The notes beneath the pieces were generated by a model that was not told the DNA's origin, searched no databases, and worked only from the letters and a program-made list of their open reading frames with translations. A stretch of 36,843 nt of DNA from a virus, in the IMG/VR virus record IMGVR_UViG_3300034198_012353, positions 1 to 36,843 of that record. One strand, given 5' to 3'. The translations under genes were made by a program, and so were the position numbers. Shown piece after piece: positions 16,335-22,507 of the stretch (position 1 is the stretch's first letter; each line of letters begins with the position of its first letter).

Positions 16335-17338
16335 AATTTTTCGTATTTTTCTTTTTCTATGTTTTTAAATTCACTAACATTTATTGTTTTATCGTTAATG
16401 AATTCATTATTTACTTTTTCAAATAATCCTGAGTCGATTATATATCTAAAATCACCATATTGATTTAAATGGTCACCGAAAGACACTGGTTTTACGTTAT
16501 AACTAAGATAACCAATTGTACCTATATTTTCTAACGCAAATTCATCGATTCCACCATATTCTATTCTATCGTTATTGTAAAGAATAAAATTATCCCAATC
16601 TATTAAATTTTTAAAACTGGCCCATTTATTTTTATTGTAAATTATGGATTCTCTCCAAATTTTTGGTAAAATAAATCTTTCATTTTTATCTTCAATTATC
16701 TTTTCAACTCCTTTTATTTTTTCAACATCAACCATATCTAAGCCATTCAAAAAACTATCCGATCTGTCAAAATTAAATCCAGTTAATGCAGAATTAAAAA
16801 ATAAAAAAGAATATTTTATTTTTTTAACTTTAAGATAATTTTGTAAATTAATAATATCAAAATGATATTGAGCCGCTCTTTCACTAGGCGAACTATGTGA
16901 TAAATTATCTAATAAAAAATTTCTTAGATTTTTATTTGAAATACTTTGTATTGTATTATATTGATTAGCAATATTAACAAAACCAAATTTATCGAACCCG
17001 ACAGAATATAAAGTATCATTACTTTTTGTTCTCCAGGTATTCATGTCAAAATTCATGGTAACAAAACTAAAGTTTTCAAAAAAATCAATATCGTACATTG
17101 TTGTTACCCTAAACATACTCGACCATTGACAAACAACATATATATCATCAGTAGATACTCCTTTATTAATTAGTTTTTCAACTGCGCTTATTGCTGACAT
17201 TAATTGGTATTTACTACCAAGGGAACTACCTTGTAGGTTGTAAAACTTGGTATTTTTACAATATCCAAGATTTTGTAAATCATGGAATGCTCTTGCTTGT
17301 TGACCATATGAACAACCTGTAAAAACAATATATTTCAT
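16319..17338 (-). CDS. divergent SGNH-like protein, 339 aa
   Basis: The N-terminus YIVFTGCSYGQQARAF resembles block I with Cys9-Ser10 instead of Asp-Ser. The C-terminal FGDHLNQYGDFRYI (D289-H290) resembles the terminal D-x-H block with one residue missing. The central part is longer than in the two paralogues and holds a Trp/Asn-rich region. It is probably a related fold with changed or lost chemistry. It lies between an RmlC-like gene (4-bp overlap) and the glycosyltransferase-like gene (16-bp overlap), so it should be co-expressed with sugar enzymes. Confidence 0.65.
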   Translation of the reverse strand: MKYIVFTGCSYGQQARAFHDLQNLGYCKNTKFYNLQGSSLGSKYQLMSAISAVEKLINKGVSTDDIYVVCQWSSMFRVTTMYDIDFFENFSFVTMNFDMNTWRTKSNDTLYSVGFDKFGFVNIANQYNTIQSISNKNLRNFLLDNLSHSSPSERAAQYHFDIINLQNYLKVKKIKYSFLFFNSALTGFNFDRSDSFLNGLDMVDVEKIKGVEKIIEDKNERFILPKIWRESIIYNKNKWASFKNLIDWDNFILYNNDRIEYGGIDEFALENIGTIGYLSYNVKPVSFGDHLNQYGDFRYIIDSGLFEKVNNEFINDKTINVSEFKNIEKEKYEKLCQQK

Positions 17339-17880
17339 CGGTCTCTTTTTTGTAATGTTGGTTTATCTGTTGGCCATTCCATTTGATACTCTGGATCGTT
17401 CCATTTAACAACGCCTTGCTCATTTGCGTCCACATAACCATCTTTGTAAAATAGATTATAATGAAACATACAATCTGTTAACGCATAATGTCCGTTTGCA
17501 AATCCAGGAGGAACTAATACTTGATTTCTATCCTTTTCAGTTATCATAAAAGATTCCCATTCACCATAAGTTTCTGATTGGGTTCTCATATCTAAAACAA
17601 TTAAGTATATATCCCCTACCGCTGCTTGAACTAATTTCCAGGTCTTATTGTCATAATGTAGTCCTCTTAATACCCCTTTGTATGATTTTGAAAATCTACC
17701 GTGGATACTAATTTCACTTTTTTCATAATGAATGTGCCTCATTACTGGATGTTCTTCGCTATGGAAAGTGGTGAATATTTCACCTCTGTATTCGCGATAA
17801 ATTGAAGGTGTAAAAATCGGTACTTGAAAACCAAATTTTTTTGATGGAGTTTCAATAAACTCATCCCATTTATTACTCAT
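17335..17880 (-). CDS. rfbC: dTDP-4-dehydrorhamnose 3,5-epimerase (RmlC)-like, 181 aa
   Basis: The normal RmlC length and motifs are present: GVLRGLHYDNKTWKLVQ (H75 in the catalytic RGLHY motif), GDIYLIVLDMR, VLVPPGFANGHYALTD, and the end WNDPEYQMEWP...P-T-L-Q-K-R-D, where the usual motif ends LSxRD. The enzyme epimerises C3/C5 of a 4-keto-6-deoxy sugar nucleotide on the way to dTDP-rhamnose or a relative. The next gene upstream is an SDR epimerase/dehydratase, but RmlA and RmlD are not in the window, so the pathway must borrow host steps or end at another sugar. It acts in the cytoplasm. Confidence 0.9.
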   Translation of the reverse strand: MSNKWDEFIETPSKKFGFQVPIFTPSIYREYRGEIFTTFHSEEHPVMRHIHYEKSEISIHGRFSKSYKGVLRGLHYDNKTWKLVQAAVGDIYLIVLDMRTQSETYGEWESFMITEKDRNQVLVPPGFANGHYALTDCMFHYNLFYKDGYVDANEQGVVKWNDPEYQMEWPTDKPTLQKRDR

Positions 17881-17881
17881 A

Positions 17882-18850
17882 TTAAAAATTTTGTGCGTAA
17901 CCTAAAGGAAAACCATTTCTAAATTCAGATGTCATTCTAGGGATCAATACTTGATAGGTCTTCATTAATTCTTTTATACCGTCATCTAATGTCCATTTTG
18001 GTTTCCATCCAGTTTTTTCAATTTTTTCGTTCGACACAATGTAATCTCTTTTGTCTGGATCTTCATAAAAGTCAGAATATGTTATTGCAAAATCAGGTAT
18101 AAATTCTTTTATTTTTTCTAACAGTTCTTGCTTCGATAGGTTGGCATCACTTAATCCAACATTATATACATTACTATTCATTGTTGAATAATTTTCTAAG
18201 GAAAATGCAAATACATTTGCAACATCTTGAATATGTATAAAATTTCTTTTAAAATTTTTCTCAAATACGGTTATGTATTTATCGGTCATTGCTTTGTATA
18301 CAAACTCATTTACCAATAAATCCGTCCTCATTCTAGGTGACGATCCAAATACTGTGGCTAATCTAAAACATATCGCATTAGTATATTGTAATAAGATTCT
18401 TTCCGACTCACATTTACTTTCACCATAAACAGATATTGGATTTAATGGAGAATCTTCAGTGCAAAATTTATCGTCTTTCCCAATACCATATCCGCTATTA
18501 GTATTTGGGTACAGTATCATTTGTTCTTTAGAAATAAAATTAAGCAAGTTTTTAATTTGTGTATGGTTAACCTCCCAGGATAACTTTGGATCTGCTTTAC
18601 ATGCTGGAAATCCAACAATTGCCGCCAACGGGATTATAACATCGTGTAACTCAACTTGTTGTTTTAATAAATTTTCATTTCTAATATCTCCATAAATAAA
18701 ATTATATTTTGGGTTATAAGTGAATTGAAGTGGTGATAATTGTTTAAATAACAAACTATCAATAACGGTTACACTATGACCAAGGTCTAAAAATTTTTTA
18801 GTGATTACGGAACCTAGGTATCCGGCACCGCCGGTAATAAGAATTTTCAT
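17882..18850 (-). CDS. NAD-dependent nucleotide-sugar epimerase/dehydratase (extended SDR), 322 aa
   Basis: MKILITGGAGYLGS at 1-14 is the Rossmann dinucleotide motif. N115-Y121 (NTNSGYG) carries the Ser/Thr region, and YGESK at 142-146 has the catalytic Tyr and Lys. The normal length fits the UDP-glucose 4-epimerase or dTDP-glucose 4,6-dehydratase group; which reaction cannot be told from sequence alone. I chose the internal Met at 18850 because the 24-residue upstream extension runs through a terminator hairpin and lacks a family match. It starts the glycan operon and is followed 1 bp later by the RmlC-like gene, with which it likely forms a pathway. Confidence 0.88.
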   Translation of the reverse strand: MKILITGGAGYLGSVITKKFLDLGHSVTVIDSLLFKQLSPLQFTYNPKYNFIYGDIRNENLLKQQVELHDVIIPLAAIVGFPACKADPKLSWEVNHTQIKNLLNFISKEQMILYPNTNSGYGIGKDDKFCTEDSPLNPISVYGESKCESERILLQYTNAICFRLATVFGSSPRMRTDLLVNEFVYKAMTDKYITVFEKNFKRNFIHIQDVANVFAFSLENYSTMNSNVYNVGLSDANLSKQELLEKIKEFIPDFAITYSDFYEDPDKRDYIVSNEKIEKTGWKPKWTLDDGIKELMKTYQVLIPRMTSEFRNGFPLGYAQNF

Positions 18851-18882
18851 AGTATTAATATAAGGAAAATTATGGAAAAAAC

Positions 18883-18911
18883 AAACCCCCGAGATAGAAA
18901 TCAGGGGGTTT
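18883..18911 (-). terminator. intrinsic terminator (possibly both strands)
   Basis: AAACCCCC (18883-18890) pairs with GGGGGTTT (18904-18911) around a 13-nt loop. On the minus strand it is followed by TTTGTTTTTT, so it should end transcripts from the RNA-repair block before the glycan operon starts. The plus strand also has a T run. Confidence 0.75.
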
Positions 18912-18917
18912 TTCTTT

Positions 18918-18948
18918 GGCAAGAAACTAAATGTATCTCTACATTAAA
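18918..18948. repeat. short intergenic repeat, copy 2
   Basis: GGCAAGAAACTAAATGTATC followed by TCTACATTAAA is nearly identical to 1577-1613. The core AATGTA-TCTC-TACATT is a 6-bp hairpin. It lies in the 114-bp gap between two minus-strand genes, directly beside the terminator. Confidence 0.55.
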
Positions 18949-18964
18949 CTAATATAGATAAAAA

Positions 18965-19303
18965 TTATTTATTTTCAAAGGCCTCGTATAAACTTTTTAT
19001 TTCAGCACATCTTTCATATTCTTCTAATTCTTCATAATATGGTATTAGTTGATCTATTAGGATATCATATTCGTCTTTTTTAAATATAAATTCGGTGTCC
19101 CATGAAAGTGGACCAATATCAGTAGAAACTAACAAAGTTAAACTACGTTTCCTGCTAATTTTTAATTCATTATAGATCTGTAAAACACCTTCATAAATTT
19201 GACCTTTGTTTGTGTCATAAAGTTGTTTAAAATCTCGATATTTTTTTTTTTCGATTTGCACCGTTATAAATGGTGTTTTTCTACTATTTGGTGTCTTTTT
19301 CAT
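18965..19303 (-). CDS. hypothetical protein, 112 aa
   Basis: A soluble charged protein with a Lys-rich start and an acidic helical end (YYEELEEYERCAEIKSLYEAF). No motif is recognised. Its start overlaps the end of the RNA ligase gene by 20 bp, so it is probably co-translated with the RNA-repair genes. The terminal helix resembles short alpha-helical repeats that scaffold other proteins, but that is only a pattern. Confidence 0.7.
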   Translation of the reverse strand: MKKTPNSRKTPFITVQIEKKKYRDFKQLYDTNKGQIYEGVLQIYNELKISRKRSLTLLVSTDIGPLSWDTEFIFKKDEYDILIDQLIPYYEELEEYERCAEIKSLYEAFENK

Positions 19304-20327
19304 TTTTAAATGGCTTTGAGTATGATGGGTATATTAGTTTCCAAATTATGTGGTGTGTTTGTTTTCCATTATACATTGCGAATAGTAATGATGAATGTGG
19401 ATATTGTTTTGCTTTTTCAGCAAACTCTTTTTTAGTTTCGATCAATGAAAATATTGAATTGAATATGTCATTATAATCATTATCAATGTTTTCAAACCTT
19501 ACTGTTAAATCACGGGCCGTTTCTTTAACCCAGTTATAAAATTCATCTGGAACTTTGTTAAGGATCTCATCAAATGACTTACCGTCTTTTAAAATTTCCC
19601 AAATATCTCTATTTGATATGTTTGTTAAAATTTTATGTAATCGTTTATACTCGTCTCCTTTGATTTTCATACGAAAACCATTCTTGAAACGAATAACGTA
19701 TCCTTCTCTATCTTTGCTAATTTCTTCTTGCAATAGATCGTATCCTTCGCCCCAAGTTTTATATGTTGTGACAACTTCAAATCCAGCGTCTTGCATCCAA
19801 AATAAACTACTGTCTGGTATTTCGTCACCAGTTTCAGTATGAATACCACCAATAACAACTAATTTTTCTTCGCTCCCATAATCAACAACAATTCTATTTT
19901 CCGGATAGATAATTTCAAACAAATATGTGTTATCTTTTCTTAAAGCACTAATATCATGTTTATCAAGAATTTCTTTTCCTTTAATTGCTTGTGGTGATGT
20001 AAATGATCCACGCGTTGCTAATATCCATTCATTTTCATAATTAAAAAGAATACCTAAAGATCCATCCATCTTTTCATAGACAACATAATCTTCATTTGGG
20101 ATATCTTCAGGTTTATGTTCTTCGTAGTTAAAAAATTTCTTAAATGGTCTTGCAACAATATCACCTTTTGAGTTGGTCACCAATCCACGACACATAATAG
20201 TTACATCGTCCCACAATCTATCGTATTGAACTTTTGGTGTATAGTTCCAAATAGTTAAGTCGAATGTAGGGTGGGCTTGTTTATGTAACAAACCGTCTTG
20301 ATAGTATTTTTCTAAAATTTCTAACAT
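19284..20327 (-). CDS. T4 Rnl1-like RNA ligase, 347 aa
   Basis: Nucleotidyltransferase motifs are in order: the nucleophile motif I at K86-M-D-G (YEKMDGSLG); motif III at about 135-147 (YLFEIIYPENRIV); motif IV at 208-214 (EGYVIRF); motif V at 219-227 (RMKIKGDEY). An upstream CRGLV (46-50) matches the ARG-box of Rnl1-type ligases. The length is close to T4 Rnl1 (374 aa). I used the internal ATG at 20327 because it follows the stop of the upstream 75-aa frame and gives a normal N-terminus. The kinase-like gene nearby makes a classical kinase-ligase RNA-repair pair, which in T4 repairs host-cleaved tRNA. Confidence 0.9.
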   Translation of the reverse strand: MLEILEKYYQDGLLHKQAHPTFDLTIWNYTPKVQYDRLWDDVTIMCRGLVTNSKGDIVARPFKKFFNYEEHKPEDIPNEDYVVYEKMDGSLGILFNYENEWILATRGSFTSPQAIKGKEILDKHDISALRKDNTYLFEIIYPENRIVVDYGSEEKLVVIGGIHTETGDEIPDSSLFWMQDAGFEVVTTYKTWGEGYDLLQEEISKDREGYVIRFKNGFRMKIKGDEYKRLHKILTNISNRDIWEILKDGKSFDEILNKVPDEFYNWVKETARDLTVRFENIDNDYNDIFNSIFSLIETKKEFAEKAKQYPHSSLLFAMYNGKQTHHIIWKLIYPSYSKPFKNEKDTK

Positions 20328-20329
20328 TA

Positions 20330-20557
20330 TTATATGCGTCGGTATATGCCAGTAACAACTGACCATTTAAACCAAGTGAGAGACAAATATAAACCAACAA
20401 ACCCATCCGCAAAAGATTTTGGTGAATGAGTTTCTAAATAAATGTCAATTGTGGGTAAAATGTGAAAAGACCATTGGTGAGTAAATGTGTTAAAGTGTGT
20501 CCTCATATAAGGTTTTGGTTTTATTGTTTCAGTAAATGAATTAATAAATTTACTCAT
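20330..20557 (-). CDS. small hypothetical protein between kinase and ligase, 75 aa
   Basis: It exactly fills the space between the kinase-like gene (ends 20558) and the ligase start (20327), which supports its being real. It is aromatic-rich (WSFHILPTIDIYL, GLYLSLTWFKWSVV) with one moderately hydrophobic segment near the C-terminus and a basic YRRI tail. No family is recognised. Position alone links it to RNA repair. Confidence 0.6.
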   Translation of the reverse strand: MSKFINSFTETIKPKPYMRTHFNTFTHQWSFHILPTIDIYLETHSPKSFADGFVGLYLSLTWFKWSVVTGIYRRI

Positions 20558-20980
20558 CTATAGTTTAACTTCAAACCTGTTTTTCATTTGTATTATTTTG
20601 TCTTCTGGAACCCCGTGGATATTTGATCCATTATGTTTATTTTCAACTATAACACTATGAACCCTATATCCATATCTTTCAGCCATTTCGTAATATGGTA
20701 TCATTTCCCAATCTTGGGTAAACGTATTAGCGACAACGATCTTAAATGTCTCCAACTTCATTTTTTCAGCACATCTAACTTGACAAGAATTATGTGCTTC
20801 TTTTAATTTACTACCGTCAAAATGATATTCACCCCTTTCATTTACAAAAAAATCATCTGCAGATAAAACGTCTACCGACCCTCCTGGGGTTGATAATATT
20901 ACAGATGCCAAAGTGGTTTTTCCTGAACCAGGTAACCCCCTAAGTAATATTAATTCTCCTTTATATGTAACATCATCCAT
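20558..20980 (-). CDS. P-loop polynucleotide/RNA 5'-kinase-like protein, 140 aa
   Basis: Walker A GLPGSGKT occupies 15-22. A following LSADDFF (39-45) supplies the Asp pair for the phosphate acceptor, as in T4 Pnkp and N4BP2-like kinases. The family segment NTFTQDWEMIPYYEMAERYG lies at 85-104. There is no phosphatase domain, unlike T4 Pnkp, so it would cover only 5'-phosphorylation. It is coupled to the RNA ligase through the 75-aa gene. A nucleoside-kinase role is an alternative but less likely given the neighbours. Confidence 0.85.
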   Translation of the reverse strand: MDDVTYKGELILLRGLPGSGKTTLASVILSTPGGSVDVLSADDFFVNERGEYHFDGSKLKEAHNSCQVRCAEKMKLETFKIVVANTFTQDWEMIPYYEMAERYGYRVHSVIVENKHNGSNIHGVPEDKIIQMKNRFEVKL

Positions 20981-20984
20981 AACA

Positions 20985-20992
20985 GATAAATA
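20985..20992 (-). promoter_or_regulatory. TATTTATC box 12 bp before kinase start
   Basis: A one-base variant of the TATTTATA octamer, placed so close to the ATG that a transcript started at the usual distance would be nearly leaderless. Confidence 0.25.
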
Positions 20993-21012
20993 TATTGGTC
21001 AAAAAATTGAAA

Positions 21013-21252
21013 TTATTTATTAGTGTAATGATCCCAGTAAAATCTTCTAACAACAGATCCTAATTCGGCGTCGTTAGGGTACATATTAACATATTTTCTT
21101 GGAATAGTGATATGGGTGTTATCGGACATGTTTTCGTAACAATTTTTACATAATTGTCCAGCACCTTCGATGTAGCCAGTTCTTGTATCTACATGATCTT
21201 CAATATCATGTGGTGTTTCTTTACCACACATGATACATGTGTCTTTTGCCAT
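21013..21252 (-). CDS. small zinc-ribbon-like protein, 79 aa
   Basis: C-x2-C near the N-terminus (CIMCGKE) and C-x2-C at about 35-38 (LCKNCYENM) form a likely four-Cys zinc site, with a His/Asp-rich linker (DIEDHVDTRTG). The remainder is short and basic/aromatic. Such small ribbons are common in phages as transcription- or nuclease-associated factors, but nothing here tells which. It lies 32 bp upstream of the kinase gene on the same strand. Confidence 0.72.
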   Translation of the reverse strand: MAKDTCIMCGKETPHDIEDHVDTRTGYIEGAGQLCKNCYENMSDNTHITIPRKYVNMYPNDAELGSVVRRFYWDHYTNK

Positions 21253-21302
21253 AATTTAAAATTTACAAAATAAGAAAGGTTGGGCCATTACAGCCCAACA
21301 CT

Positions 21303-21485
21303 TTATTTTACTGTTGTAGAATCAGTTGGAATTTTTGCTACAGTAGTATCATTACCACTAACAGCACCCGTATCAACCGCTACAGCAGTAGTTGAATCTG
21401 TTTGTTCAGTTGTGGCAGATCCTGAGCCACAAGATACGATTGTCATTGTGATAATCGCAACTAGAAAATATGTAATTTTTCTCAT
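21303..21485 (-). CDS. small lipoprotein, 60 aa
   Basis: MRKITYFLVAIITMTIVSCG is a textbook lipoprotein signal with lipobox IVSC (Cys19), followed by a Thr/Asp/Val-rich disordered tail (STTAVAVDTGAVSGNDTTVA). I took the internal Met at 21485 because the 30-residue upstream extension crosses a terminator hairpin and breaks the signal peptide. It is probably attached to a host membrane facing the periplasm. Phage lipoproteins of this size often act in superinfection exclusion, but no evidence here decides it. Confidence 0.75.
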   Translation of the reverse strand: MRKITYFLVAIITMTIVSCGSGSATTEQTDSTTAVAVDTGAVSGNDTTVAKIPTDSTTVK

Positions 21486-21516
21486 AATAATTAAATATAA
21501 GAAAAAAAATTGAAAA

Positions 21517-21548
21517 AACAAAAAAACCCCAACGAGATGTCGGGGTTT
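21517..21548 (-). terminator. strong minus-strand intrinsic terminator
   Basis: On the minus strand AAACCCC (21548-21542) pairs with GGGGTTT (21530-21524), followed by a T tract. No gene lies directly upstream on this strand, only the 21549-21709 gap, which implies an untranslated transcript. Confidence 0.8.
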
Positions 21549-21618
21549 AAGGTCTTTCGGTGGGTTCAACCCCACTTATTTAAAAAACGAAAAGGTAATC
21601 GGCAAAGAGAACCTCTGA
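21517..21618 (-). ncRNA. candidate small RNA, about 100 nt
   Basis: The interval between a TATTTATA box (21629-21622, minus strand) and the strong terminator at 21517-21548 has no credible ORF but holds clear structure. A GTGGG/CCCAC hairpin at about 21560-21576 lies just before the terminator stem. An AGAGGTTC / ACCTTT pairing is possible further 5'. It would lie in the leader region of the 60-aa lipoprotein, so an attenuator or riboswitch-like element is an alternative. No RNA family is recognised. Confidence 0.35.
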
Positions 21619-21621
21619 GAG

Positions 21622-21629
21622 TATAAATA
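21622..21629 (-). promoter_or_regulatory. TATTTATA box (minus) / TATAAATA (plus)
   Basis: On the minus strand it fits the octamer seen before head genes and could drive the candidate small RNA. On the plus strand it reads TATAAATA, the T4 late-promoter core, 80 bp before the peptidase gene. The orientation is undecided. Confidence 0.3.
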
Positions 21630-21682
21630 TATAAATTTTGATAAAAAGTTTAGTTTTTTTTATTAATTTCAAGAAAATATTC

Positions 21683-21690
21683 TATATTTG
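21683..21690 (+). promoter_or_regulatory. Bacteroidota-type -7 box TATATTTG
   Basis: A perfect TAnnTTTG match ending 19 bp before the peptidase ATG at 21710. No clear TTTG is seen at the -33 position. It is probably read by host sigma, suggesting early expression. Confidence 0.5.
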
Positions 21691-21709
21691 CATTCTAAAA
21701 TAATATAAA

Positions 21710-22507
21710 ATGGAAAATTTTGTGAATATGGGGCTTCTAACTGATTTATTATCAGTGCCTTCTGAGACATTTGACGAATGGGACATGGTTTTTTTTCTAT
21801 CCAAGTATTTGGATAAAATGGATTATGAGTACGATGTGGATGAATACGGTAATATTTTTGTGACAAAAGGTGATGGTGCAAATAAGCCATTAGTATGTGC
21901 ACATATTGATACTGTACATAAAAAAACCACAATCAACATTCGTGAAGTATGGCTACCTAGAACTAGTTGTTATGGTCAAAAATATGACCAAAACGAGACA
22001 TTGTTATGTTTAAAGGGTTATACTAATGATGGTAATGAAACCGGATGTGGTGGTGATGATAAATGCGGAATTTACGTATGCTTAGAACTTTTAAAACGAG
22101 TTGATAACATTAAAGTGGCGTTCTTTGTATCTGAAGAAATTGGTTGTGTTGGTTCAAGTAAGTGTGACGCTGATTTTTTCAATGATGTAGAGTACGTCGT
22201 ATCATATGATGGTCCTGGAAATAGATTAGTTACTGAAATATGTAACGGAGTTAGAGTATTTGATAGAGATAGTAAGTTTTTTGAAATTGTATCAAAAACA
22301 TTTGACGAGATTAATTACGAGCCAGTGTACGGTAATCATCCATACACTGACATATACATGATTAAAAAGAGATTTAATATTGATGGAGTTAATTTATCTT
22401 GTGGGTATTATAACATGCACAGTCCGTCGGAATATGTTTGTGTCGACGACTTAAATAAAGCCATCGACACTGGTTTAAATTTAATCAGAAATCTTAGTAA
22501 TAACTAA
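21710..22507 (+). CDS. M20-like metallopeptidase, minimal catalytic domain, 265 aa
   Basis: Metal-site motifs are in order: AHIDTVH (H65, D67), GGDDKCG (D116/D117), SEEIGCVGS (E142/E143), SYDGPG (D167) and a terminal NMHSPSEYV (H237). These match the dinuclear zinc site of M20/M28/M42 amino- and carboxypeptidases, closest in feel to peptidase T. At 265 aa it appears to lack the lid/dimerisation domain of M20 enzymes. There is no signal peptide, so it would hydrolyse small peptides or amides in the cytoplasm. It has its own host-type promoter and ends overlapping the Clp gene tail-to-tail by 27 bp. Confidence 0.85.
   Translation: MENFVNMGLLTDLLSVPSETFDEWDMVFFLSKYLDKMDYEYDVDEYGNIFVTKGDGANKPLVCAHIDTVHKKTTINIREVWLPRTSCYGQKYDQNETLLCLKGYTNDGNETGCGGDDKCGIYVCLELLKRVDNIKVAFFVSEEIGCVGSSKCDADFFNDVEYVVSYDGPGNRLVTEICNGVRVFDRDSKFFEIVSKTFDEINYEPVYGNHPYTDIYMIKKRFNIDGVNLSCGYYNMHSPSEYVCVDDLNKAIDTGLNLIRNLSNN

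Noticed and set aside
18851-18922. Longer start for the nucleotide-sugar epimerase (24 extra residues)
   Set aside because: The extension runs through the terminator hairpin at 18883-18911, and the Rossmann motif normally begins at the N-terminus.
21486-21575. Longer start for the 60-aa lipoprotein
   Set aside because: It would put the lipoprotein signal about 30 residues inside the protein and cover a strong terminator.
21550-21625. A GTGGGTTCAACCCCAC stretch resembling a tRNA T arm
   Set aside because: The loop is 6 nt instead of 7 when the 5-bp stem is kept, and no acceptor, D or anticodon stem can be drawn around it.
21580-21625. preQ1-I-like riboswitch pattern (AGAGGTTC with A-rich tail) on the minus strand
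   Set aside because: The 3' pairing is mostly A-U/G-U and the conserved CCCUCU and AAAAAACUAA parts are not present; kept only as a generic RNA candidate.
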